This document shows positions 37,315 to 46,621 of a DNA stretch of 64,000 nucleotides, one piece after another. Position 1 is the stretch's first letter. Every line of letters starts with the position of its first letter. The notes beneath the pieces were generated by a model. The model was not told the DNA's origin. It worked only from the letters and a program-made list of their open reading frames with translations, and ran no database searches. The stretch comes from Cryptomeria japonica (Eukaryota > Streptophyta > Pinopsida > Cupressales > Cupressaceae). A program made the translations under genes and the position numbers. The DNA is taken from contig NC_081406.1 of assembly GCF_030272615.1 (NCBI RefSeq), positions 261,629,386-261,693,385 on the forward strand, read 5' to 3'.

Positions 37315-38504
37315 TGTTAGGCCCAATATGGAAAGCTAATGTACTGAGAGGGGAGGGGTGAATCAGTACTTTAAAACTTTTCTTCAACAATAACTTTACT
37401 GTTATGCATAAACCGAATAGTGCAGTAACATAATATAAAGCTAAAACAAATAGATAACAATCATACATGATTCACTCCATAACACATATATTTTGGTTAC
37501 GCAGAAACTCTTGGTTAGAGAGAAAAACTGTGGTGGGGATGGCACCCACAACTTCACTACTGCAATAATAAAGGTTGTTTGGTTAGAGCTACATGTTTAG
37601 CTATTTCTGATAGCTTACCCTATTAGGAGTATCAAGATCTGTTAGATCTACCTTGCTAAAGGATTTTACAACACTTAATTAAATGTTGCACCTGGTTAGA
37701 GGCTTTACAATTTATAGACTTTATTAGAGTCTTTTACCCTGTTAAAGATTTCTCTTACAACTTCAAAATATTCCAATAAAATCTTTACAAATATCTGCAA
37801 CTTTACATCTGAAATGTTATAGTAGATTCTATGTGCTCAGAATAAGATTACCTTGCTTATAGCATACCACAGTAACCCATATAGTAACTCGGTAAACCCT
37901 TCTGTTTACTCTGTTCTTTGACTTTTCTCTGGAATCCTTCTCGATGACCTCTGTGTCTCTGTAACAGTCATAACACTTAGTGCTTTCACATGTCTTGCTT
38001 CATATATTTATATATATTCCTTTCTATCATGCTACGTGTATATATCTGATCTTAATCCATGTTGTATAAATAGATCTCTTATGTCGGTGATCCATTCATT
38101 GCTTTGATATTACAAACATGTTTTATCGAATGAATAACCATGCAAAATATTTCATTGGTTAGATGATCTCAAAATCATACACAATCGTTAAGTACAATTT
38201 CCAATGTGATAACGGTTAGATGTTCCTTGATCTTGTAACACGTTTTCATATGTATGTCCAGGTTCAATGAATCTGGTAACACGTTTCACTCGATTTATAT
38301 CAACTCGGTGTGTCATCTTTGATGCTCGGTAGACATGGAATGATACTCGGTAGACAGCTCGGTTTATACTACGCTCTGAGACTACTTTCTTCTATAACCG
38401 ACTGGATTGTGCATACCAACTAAATATTCTGATAGAGATAACCGACTAGAGTATATAGAATAACTTTAAACATAAAACTAATGGCAACTTGATAAGTAGT
38501 AATA
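37315..38504 (-). repeat. 5' LTR of element B
   Basis: About 1.19 kb, starting TGTTAGGCCC on the plus strand and ending at the TSD GGAAG. It matches the LTRs of A and the split 3' LTR of B. Confidence 0.9.
37341..37369 (-). other. Terminal hairpin motif of LTR B
   Basis: Perfect 7-bp arms GTACTGA (37341-37347) and TCAGTAC (37363-37369). On the minus strand the loop reads TTCACCCCTCCCCTC. It lies 26 bp from the LTR end. The corresponding sites in the two LTRs of A have one changed arm position. Confidence 0.6.
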
Positions 38505-38509
38505 GGAAG

Positions 38510-38854
38510 TAGAGTATGAAATGCAGGTCGGGTCGATGCTTGAACCTCTACTCAAGATCCAAGAAGAATTGTTAAAAGAAATTGAGATACGTGAGATGTC
38601 CATTGAGGAACAAGTTGCCATGATAGGAGTGAAGAATGAAGAGCAATTCGGGTTGGGGCTCAACTCGTTATCAAATATTCAAAAGGAGTCAGCTGGAGAA
38701 ATGTCCTATATTTCCAAGTTCCCATTCAAATCTAGCTCACACCACAGTTTGCTCGCCATTGAATGTGATCCCAATCTGCATATTTCAGATGCAAGTGGGA
38801 TGATACACCACCAGCTTCGACCTCCTGATGAAGCAATGGATGACATGCCAAAAT
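38510..38854 (+). pseudogene. Element C reading frame, part beyond element B
   Basis: An open plus-strand stretch follows the second GGAAG TSD (38505-38509). It is Glu-rich and helical at first (LLKIQEELLKEIEIREMS) and ends close to the junction with D's LTR. No domain is recognised. Confidence 0.5.
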
Positions 38855-39738
38855 TCTAGTTTTAAAGCCCATTCAACAATCTATATGCCTGGATAGAACC
38901 ACAGTCAAGATACAACCAGAATTCCTTTTAACATAAAGAAACATACATCACACATCCACCAAATAACATGTGCAAAACATAGTTCAATCGACGGAGTATT
39001 AGGCATATATTTCCAAACTTATACCAAAATTACAAGAATGCACAAAAAACTATTATAGCATACTGAAAAACAATCATCATAGAGGCCACAAGACCAATTT
39101 CATTATCCTTTCTTTAGAAATACAATAGCAGCTAAAAGGCTTCACTCCTATCTAGAATACTTGACTATATATTTTCATAAAAGTTCTGAACCCCTAAAAC
39201 AAGAAAAATATTTACATAAATAGAGCTCTCGACTCAGCTAATAGATCACGGCATCAACAACTACTTCTGACCAGAAAACCCATTGTGGCATCCTGTAGGA
39301 ACATACCCAGCAAAAATCACCCCCGAAGTTGTTATTTTCACCATAACATGGCAACCTCCATACCTGCTCAACAAGAACACCTTGATGTGAACCGCATCTT
39401 GGCTCACGAACCACCATGGTAGACACGGCAACTCTAAGGGCATCTAAAGAAGAGCGCAGAAACAGAAAAAGGTTGGGTAGCGTGGAGGCACCATGTGTCC
39501 TTATCTTCGCACGATGTAGGGTGGGGTCCAAAGGAATGTCGCGTCATAAAAACCAGAGACACTTGGCAACTTTGCATTCCTTCAAACTCCGAATGGAAAA
39601 GCCGACCGACTAGGAGCAACGTTGAGACGACATCGGGCTCGCACGTTTTGTATGGAGAGCATAGCTAGAAAATCAAAAAGAATGGGTGCCACCCACTCAA
39701 AAATGTCGTGTACGAACTACTCTAAAATAATGTTAACA
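38855..39738 (-). repeat. 5' LTR of element D, piece right of nested elements
   Basis: Aligns with about 5446-6334 of the 3' LTR, ends TGTTAACA and is followed by the TSD AGTAC. It begins in mid-LTR directly after C sequence at a junction with short shared TCTAG. It overlaps the left piece by about 450 bp, so the split is not a clean insertion. Confidence 0.8.
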
Positions 39739-40846
39739 AGTACATTGTAGGATGCAAATGACAAGGATCCACTACCACTAGTAAGTGGAGCTTATCTCCT
39801 ATTATGCAAAGTGTGCATCATAGTTATGTGAGATAAAACAAAAGAGTTAAAGATAGGTGTTTTAAGGCCCACACCAGATCTACTGGTGAATCACAAAGAT
39901 GCCTCAAGTGCATGAAATCAAGGTTATGCACTAGATCGACAGAGAAGGCATGATGAGTTGTTGGGACAGATGAAGAGTGATGGGTTTGTCACGTTGACAA
40001 GCCGGTTGAGATATTGTTCGATCTGATAATGAAGAAGGAAAGGTTGAGTAGCTGCAAATAGAGAGTTCAATCGGCATGCAGATGCCTCATATGGAAACTG
40101 TTGAATGTTGAAGACATGGTGTCATCAAGGGGTTTACCGGTATGTAAGTCCACCGATAATGCAACAAAGTGCAGATGCAGAGGACTCTCATCCGATGAAG
40201 ATGTGCATAAGGTAGGTTAGCAAGAGTGTTGACCGGTTGTTTGTTCCATCGGAAGAGAAGCAGAGTGCAAGGTTGAAAATAGATTGGTTAATTAACCGGC
40301 AGGTTTAGTAAGCCGGTAGATGAACTTGGTAATGGAGTTGGTAGGTGATCGCATCCATACCGACACAGATGACCTAGCAGAGGTGGATGTCGAACATAGG
40401 GGCCATGTGGAGGTTAAGTGGCATGCGTGCACAGGGCGGCATGTTGAGTCGGTGAAGTGTCAAGCAGCGCGGTAGATGTTGACAGGTCGACATTTATGTC
40501 TACTGCGTGATTCACGGGATGCACAACAGAGGTTTGCGGCTCGAAGTTAAATGGACAATAGAGATCTAGCACAGACTGTTTGAGCATATCGAGCCAGGTG
40601 GAGGGAACCGTGAAGCCATTATTGGTGATCGACCAAGAAATCTGCTGACAGGTTAAATGCAAACTACTAAAAATAGAAGGTGTGATCAGGAAGGCAGGAC
40701 AGTGACAGGATTGATTGATGAGTTACAGTTCATCAATATAGGCGATCAAATCATATGTGATCTGATTGTATTTGGTTTTCCTCGAGGTCGATGAGGAAAC
40801 CCTAACCGCCCGAAATTTGAATTGGCTTTTGACGAGAAAACCAGTT

Positions 40847-40854
40847 TATAAATA
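40847..40854 (+). promoter_or_regulatory. Putative TATA box of element E LTR
   Basis: TATAAATA on the plus strand, within the right part of LTR E and about 840 bp before its 3' end. It fits a U3/R promoter and sets E's sense as plus. Confidence 0.55.
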
Positions 40855-41308
40855 TGTAAGCCAAAATCGATGAGGGTTGTTGTTGAATGAAAGAGTGTTT
40901 TTGCATGTGAGAAGAAATCAGTCAAATGCTCATCAAGAAGAAGTAGAAGAGACTAAGTGTGAGGAAGAACAGGGTGGAAGTGTTCAACGGACAACAATGA
41001 GGTAACCGACAGTGACCATACCAACAGAGAAGAGTTGTAGAAGACTGTAGAGAAGGAAAGCATAGAACCGACAGAGTGTAATACCGGTGAAGAGCAACGA
41101 TGTAGCAGAGAGAAGAGAGAACCAGTAGAGGAGAAAAGACCGAACTAGCAAGGTGAAGCAGTGAGGTGAGAAGAGAACCGGTTGTGAATTGGTAAGCAGA
41201 GAACCGATAAAGGAATTTGTCGAAGAGTTACAAAATCCATTTGTAACAAGACTATTACTTTTGTATTTAAATATACTCAGAAGACCACTGAGTTGGAGCT
41301 CAGTGCAG

Positions 41309-41410
41309 GGGTTGGAGCTCCTTGGGTTGGTGCCCTAAATCAAAGGTTGGTACTCCTTGGGTTGGTGCCCTAAATCAGGGGTTGGTGCTCCTTGGGTTGG
41401 TGCCCTAAGC
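41309..41410 (+). repeat. Three-unit 35-bp tandem repeat in LTR E
   Basis: Units start at 41309, 41344 and 41379, spaced exactly 35 bp. Each contains CTCCTTGGGTTGGTGCCCTA. The units are nearly identical, and the last one is shortened. It lies downstream of the TATA box, so it would be in the transcribed part of the LTR. Confidence 0.85.
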
Positions 41411-41641
41411 ATTGTAATCAAAGATTCATTGTGAGGATGGATTGGAGCAGTAGACTCCAGCAACATTTCTCACCAAGGTTTTTCTCATCTTAGGTTTTCC
41501 TTGTATATGTTGGTGTTATGTGATGTCCCCTTTATGTGTGAGTGCATTTGTGATTGTCCCCCATCTAACCAGTAAGTCTTCTTTCTGTTAGAACATAGAA
41601 CCAGTATACACACATAGGATAATTAAAGGAAAAATTTTGGA

Positions 41642-41669
41642 AACCACCGATTCACCCCCCTCTCAGTGG
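41642..41669 (+). other. Terminal hairpin motif of LTR E
   Basis: Arms ACCACCGA (41642-41649) and TCAGTGGT (41662-41669) are complementary except at one position. They enclose the C-rich loop TTCACCCCCCTC. The structure lies 15 bp before the LTR 3' end. The same layout with different arm sequence occurs at the ends of LTRs A/B and H. Confidence 0.6.
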
Positions 41670-41684
41670 TACATTGTGTCTAAC

Positions 41685-41885
41685 AGTTATGGTGTGTGAT
41701 ATCCAATCATCCAAACTATGTCAACATCAGTCCAAGTTAAGTCATGAAGTTGTAGAGCTATCTAAAAATCTCTAAGCATTGTGTTTCTAAGGCCACATTA
41801 AACACTTATTACACTTTTGTTGGAACTAAGGTACAAATTCATTTTCCATTATTCTTTACTCTCAATTTTCATAAAATTACACAAA
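41685..41885 (-). repeat. LTR of element F, second copy, part right of element E
   Basis: Continues the F repeat after the TSD GTTAT (41685-41689). It aligns with about 60-265 at the window start (ATCCAAACTATGTCAA, AAGTCATGAAGTTGT, TTTGTTGGAACTAAGG). Confidence 0.75.
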
Positions 41886-43313
41886 TGTTAAACCAAGAAG
41901 GTGAGCCTTCTATTGGTGTAGCGAGTGTGTTTGAACAAACATGAAAATGTTGAAATTTTTTAAGTTATAATATAAATTATCTAATCCCTGGGAGGATCAA
42001 AGGAAAAATCTACAAATTAAACTAATAATCCACATAATATATAGAATAAACATAAAAACTTTAGACTAGCATGTAGATGCATATACAAGAAAAGTGGAAG
42101 AATTTGTAATGTAAATATAATGAACAAAAAATCTATACAATATTATGTATGTAACATCTTGTTGATATGCTCACTTCTCTATTTGTAACTTGAACAAGAT
42201 ATATAGAGGAAGAGCCATCAACTAGGCCACCATCAAGAATATGCTAACAAGTGTCCTACACATATGGTGTGCTTTTTCATTTGCATGGAAATGTGACAAA
42301 TGTTGAACTCGTATGGTATTATGTGTCAAACCCATGTGGCGTCACTAGATGAATCCAAGTGTATGCATATACATTCATATGTAGGTCCAAGTTATGGATG
42401 CAAGGAATGTTGTGCAAAGATGTACAAGGAGTGCATGGTTAGTAGTGCATAAAACTAGCATGTGTAGGGTTGTGGTGTAATTACCTAACGCATATTGAGT
42501 GTAAACAAGCACACAAACTAAATGAACATGTGAGATTACAATTGTGCACATAGTTACGCTCAATATGTATGCCCTAAAACAATTCTTGAAAACGTGGTAT
42601 CAAAATGTAAAGTTTGTAATTTTTGTTAGAGTTTAATCAAATCACTACATTTGTATAAGCAAACAAGTGATTGATTTATAGTTATCATTTCATATGTTGA
42701 TGACATGTTAATCAATAATAATAAATAAATAATCAAGGTTCTAATTTATTAGCTTTCATTACAATTTGATATAGAGGATTTCAAATATTTTAAATTTATC
42801 TTAGGGAATTAGATTAAAATGGAGAGAGCTAAATTAAAAAAGGTATGTTGAGCCTTATTTGTAAAGATTCAACGTGTAAGATAGAAAACCAACTAATGTT
42901 TTCATTCTTCTAAGAACAAAGCTTTTAGTTGAATAGTGGCCTTCTCCACCTAACGATATTAAGGGCACAAGTCATATTCATTAACTATTTTGAAGTATAT
43001 GTTATGGTTTGCACCAAACCAGCCATAACCCAAGTAATGGGAATCCTAAGTGGGTATTTGATAAATCTAGGCAAGGGGTTTTAGGCTACAATTAAGGTCT
43101 CCAAATACCTTTGTGGAACTTCAAAGTGTTTTATTTGCTACCAAGGACTTAATGCATTTAAGAAGGATATACAATGATTCATTGATATAAATTAGACAAG
43201 GAATGTTGACAACAATAGGTCTACTAATGATCATGTTTTTAGCCTATTCAATGGTGCAATTAAGAGAAAGTGGGAGATTGTAGTTCTTTTGACTATAGAG
43301 TATATGCCAACTA
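41886..43313 (+). mobile_element. Element J: decayed Ty1/copia fragment
   Basis: Plus-strand copia remnants. Near 42596 is a TGGTATCA primer-site-like string, suggesting the end of a 5' LTR before it. At 42690-42720 is the copia RT catalytic box SYVDDMLINN. Near 43010-43130 are a CTKPAITQVMGILSGYL-like stretch and a KYLCGTSK-like stretch, and at 43240-43310 RNase H ending in EYM. Most of gag, protease and integrase is gone. Solo LTR H is inserted right after the RNase H motif. Position 41886-42590 may be its LTR but has no partner to confirm it. Many breaks. Confidence 0.65.
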
Positions 43314-43329
43314 TGTTGAACCCAAGGCA

Positions 43330-43356
43330 GGACTGAGAAGGGGGCTGAATCAGTCC
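43330..43356 (-). other. Terminal hairpin motif of LTR H
   Basis: Perfect 7-bp arms GGACTGA (43330-43336) and TCAGTCC (43350-43356), 16 bp from the LTR end. The minus-strand loop is TTCAGCCCCCTTC. The layout matches the ends of LTRs B and E. Confidence 0.6.
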
Positions 43357-43609
43357 AAGACAAAAATTAAATGTAGCACATAAACAATTAAACTTCAACA
43401 CACATCCAACACATGAACACCAAGATTTATTTGTGGAAAACCCAAATAGAGAAAAAACCACAGTGAGCACCTGCCCACAAAATATATCCACTATGTATAA
43501 CAAATTACAAAGAAAAGAGTTAACTGCTTCAGACTTGCACACCAAGGCTAACTACTCATGGGGCAAGATCAAAAGAGGACTTACAAACCTGAAGCTAACC
43601 GCACTCAGG

Positions 43610-44582
43610 TGATGTAGAGAAAGACAATAATCAATGTCTATCACAATGGATCCACACATTCAAGCCTAGTTCATCATTCTAGGCACATTACTCCTTGAGC
43701 CTAATAGATGCACATTCATTCATCTTGATCAATCATATACAAATTGTCTTGTCAAGCCCTTTCCCAAGCCATTTGAAGGTCCACTAACCATTACTCCTAT
43801 TGGACAATTCAAAACAATGCATTATTTCGTCAAACCCTCATGAAACTAGGTTTTTAAGGTTGTCCCACTGTGAAATGCAAAGAATAGTCATTAATAACTT
43901 TCACAGAACAAATAACCAAGCCAATCACTTCGGTGAGATTGAAGATAACATAGATACAAACTTTTCCTCTAATTTTTATCAGGATCCAATGGTGGAAAAG
44001 AAAATCATGGATTTTTTTCAAAAAATGGTAACCTCAGTTCCTAAACAGAATGGTTTGCACAAAAATTGCTCTAACTCACTCAAATCTTAATCAAATTCAG
44101 TGAGACTGGTTGCAAATGAAATTTGATTCACTCCTCTAACATCTCTGACTTCGTACAAATCATTTAATGAAAGATACAATCCGTACAAGGTAAAAGAATA
44201 ATAAAAAAACGTAAGAGAAACACATAATTTTTGTACCAAAACAAGGATTTCTTCTTCTCTATTCATTCTCCACTCTTGCATTCGAGTTAGGAAGCCATAT
44301 TTATGCCTTTACAACCAATTTCAACTGTTACAACCAACCAACTAGCCATTTTGTTAATGATTACAACAAATTTAACAAATTTGACAAAATTGTTTGACAA
44401 CTTTTGTTGCAACATGACAACTTTTACAATTTTTAACAACTTGACCTCAAACTTTCCAAAATGGATCAAAATGATCCCAAATGGTCTTAAATGACCTTAT
44501 TAGACCCAAAAACACCTAAACACACTAAAACCCAAAAAGTGACTTAATGCATACTTATGAGGCTCTTGATGCCCCTACATCA
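43610..44582 (-). repeat. LTR 1 of element G
   Basis: 973 bp, TGATGTAGAG to CCCTACATCA. It is similar along its length to 45679-46621 and 47657-48611. The polypurine tract (complement GTACTCCCC) follows at 44583. Confidence 0.88.
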
Positions 44583-45678
44583 TGTACTCCCCATGAAAAA
44601 GAAATTTGAATTCCATCTCAAATGTGTGCATTGCATTCGTTTTGTTGGATCTCAACTACATTTGTGTCAATTGGTGCACTTGTGCTTTCTAGTCCAACAG
44701 CAAGCTTCTTGTGCCGAGGCCAACTTGACATTATATAGCCATGGTTTATTGGATATTTATCCTCTCCTTCATCCACTTTGTCTTCTTTACCTGCACAGGG
44801 AACAAACATATTAAAGAAATCATATTCTTTGTTTTTCAGACTTCCCTTCTTCATCCACCTCATGCGGCTTGCCAGCCATTCTTTTCTCCTCTTTGTAAGT
44901 AGATTTTTGGATAAAATCGTGTGTGATTTTTTTGAATTCTATGGATTGTGGAAATATTATATCATTAATTATTTTATCCTCATTATTCTCCAAAATCTTT
45001 ATGTTTTCAAGAAGATACGTTTTTAATGCAACATCATTCTTTATTTCTTCAACACTTTCTTTAGGATCAACAATAGGCATTCGGATATCTTCCTTCATTG
45101 TATTTGCATTGGTCTCTTCTTCGGGTGGTGTTTGGACTTCTTCCTCTTTCCCTTCTTTCTTATTTTTGTCTTGTGCATATTGTTCTCTTGGCTGCTTCAC
45201 TTTCTTTTTCTGTGGCTCATTTGGCAATTCTTCATTTTTCACACCCCTATAGGTTTTCCCAATGTTCTTTTCTTCTTTTCTCAAGGTGATCATCTTTTGC
45301 CTTCTTCTTCTTTTATTAATCATCTTTATGGGCCACTTCACCTTCTTTCTCATTGGCCAATGGCAAACATTTTTTTGGTATGTTTCTGCGAGACACTAGT
45401 ATACTTCCTCAAGATACTGTGTCATTTTTCGTTCAAACTATGTCATTTTCCTATCAAACTCTTCATCTCATTTTGTCTTATGGACTTTCATCTTCTATTG
45501 CATCTTGTTATCTCTTCTCTTTTCTTGAATGCTTCTTGTGATCCTCACCTAGGTTTTCTTCCCTTTTCCTCACTACCTAACATTTTGGCATCCAGGTTCT
45601 TCACTTCAACCTGTCAAAAACAATACACAAAATTCCAAAACTTCCCTTGCCAAGATATTTGGGCTTTGATACCAAAAA
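44583..45678 (-). pseudogene. Interior 1 of element G with a charged reading frame
   Basis: Minus strand. The primer site GGTATCAAAGCCC is at 45660-45678. The main open stretch at 44820-45353 (177 codons) is very rich in Lys and Glu (KKKVKQPREQ, KNKKEGKEEEVQTPPEEE). A DFFNMFVPC block lies at the far end. The repeated QPREQ..QDKN and VALKTYLLENIKIL blocks are shared with interior 2. No domain is known. It is broken. Confidence 0.65.
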
Positions 45679-46621
45679 TGATGCAAAGAAAGATAATAAT
45701 CAATGTCTATCACAATGAATCCACACATTCAAGCCTAGTTCATTATTCTAGGCACATTACTCCTTGAGCCTAATAGATGCACATTCATTCATCTTGATCA
45801 ATCTTATACAAATGATGGCTTGTCAAGCATTTTCTCAAGTCATTTGAAGGTCCGCTAACCATTACTCTTATTGGACAATTCAAAATAATGCATTATTTCA
45901 TCAAGCCCTCATGAAACTAGGTTTTTAAGGCTATCCCATTGTGAAATGCAAAGAATAGTCATTAATAACTTTCACAAAATAAATAACTAAGCCAACCGCT
46001 TTGGTGAGATTGAATATAACATAGATATAGAATTTTTATTCCAATTTTTATCAAGATCCAACGGTGGAAAAGAAAATTATGGATTTTTTTTCAAAAACTA
46101 GTAACCCTTGTTCCTGAACAGAATGGTTTGCACAAAAATTGCTCTCACTCAAATCTTAATGAAATTCAGTGAGACTGGTTGCAAATGAAAGGTGATTCAC
46201 TCCTCTAACATCTCCAACCTCTTATAGATCATTTAATGAAAGATATAGTCCGTACAAGGTAAAAGAACCGTAAAAAAACGTTAGAGAAACACAGATTTTT
46301 TGTACCAAAACAAGGATTTCTTCTTCTCTATTCATTCTCCAATCTTGCATTCAAGTTAGGAGGCCATATTTATGCCCTTACAAGAAATTTCAACTATTAC
46401 AACTGACCAACTATCCATTTTGTTAATGATTACAATAATTTTAATAACTTTTGTTGCAACATGACAACTTTTGTGCAACTTTTATAATTCGTAAAAACTT
46501 GACCTCAAACTTTCCAAAATGGATCAAAGTGATCCCAAATGATCTTCAATGACCTTATTAGACCTAAAGGCCAAAAAGTGACTTAATACATGCTTATGAC
46601 ACTCCCGATGCCCCTGCATCA
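45679..46621 (-). repeat. LTR 2 (middle) of element G
   Basis: 943 bp, TGATGCAAAG to CCTGCATCA. It has no TSD of its own, as expected for a shared LTR formed by recombination. Confidence 0.88.

Larger units (their letters stand above)
22491..38504 (-). mobile_element. Element B: two-gene non-autonomous LTR element, carrying element A
   Basis: B is a minus-strand element with TGTTAGGCCC at 22491 and ..AGTAGTAATA at 38504 (AACA in sister LTRs), flanked by the TSD GGAAG (22486-22490, 38505-38509). The 5' LTR is 37315-38504. The 3' LTR is 22491-22915 plus 30918-31683, split by element A. Between them are a tRNA-iMet primer site, ORF1 (coiled coil and five zinc knuckles), ORF2 (large, unknown) and a polypurine tract. 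No protease, integrase, RT or RNase H is visible in the 5.6-kb interior. There are a few breaks in the frames. LTR divergence is about 7 in 146 bases by eye. Confidence 0.9.
18325..38854 (+). mobile_element. Element C: large LTR element with no recognisable pol, carrying B and A
   Basis: C begins TGTTGTGACA at 18325 in the 5' LTR of D. It has a plus-strand TATA box, a primer site matching tRNA-Asn and one unrecognised reading frame, which is interrupted by element B (22491-38504, TSD GGAAG). Own sequence is 18325-22490 and 38510-38854. The right end, including its 3' LTR, is missing, because C passes directly into D LTR sequence. It looks like a LARD-type or non-autonomous element. It is truncated. 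Confidence 0.7.
5214..39738 (-). mobile_element. Element D: Tat-like Ty3/gypsy retrotransposon carrying nested elements
   Basis: D is a minus-strand Ty3/gypsy element inserted in LTR E. Its outer ends are TATTAACTC (5214; TGTTGACTC in the other LTR) and TGTTAACA (39738), flanked by the TSD AGTAC (5209-5213 and 39739-39743). Its 3' LTR is 5214-6334 and its internal region 6335-17642. Its 5' LTR lies in two pieces, 17643-18324 and 38855-39738, separated by nested elements C, B and A. In minus order it shows gag, protease, archaeal-type RNase H, RT, RNase H, integrase, then a long extra 3' region. It is broken many times. Two LTR segments of about 135 bases differ at about 17 positions by eye, so it is old. 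Confidence 0.85.
4634..41684 (+). mobile_element. Element E: solo LTR (~2.5 kb) split by element D
   Basis: E starts TGTTGGCATTG at 4634 and ends TGTCTAACA at 41684. It is flanked by a perfect 5-bp TSD GTTAT (4629-4633 and 41685-41689). Without the inserted element D and its duplicated AGTAC, E is 4634-5213 plus 39744-41684, about 2.5 kb. There is one LTR-like unit with a TATA box on the plus strand and no internal domain or second LTR, so I read it as a solo LTR left by LTR-LTR recombination. It sits in an LTR of element F. A copia-type identity is suggested only by the G/C-rich terminal motif shared with elements A/B and H. Confidence 0.8.

Noticed and set aside
22916-38504. Reading A and B as a simple tandem duplication
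   Set aside because: A has its own TSD (TTACC) inside B's split 3' LTR, and the copies differ more than the LTRs within A, so it is an independent insertion.
39739-39743. AGTAC at D's ends as a chance match
   Set aside because: Five bases can match by chance, but they sit exactly at both TG..CA-type termini, and the LTR parts and order agree. I kept it as a TSD.
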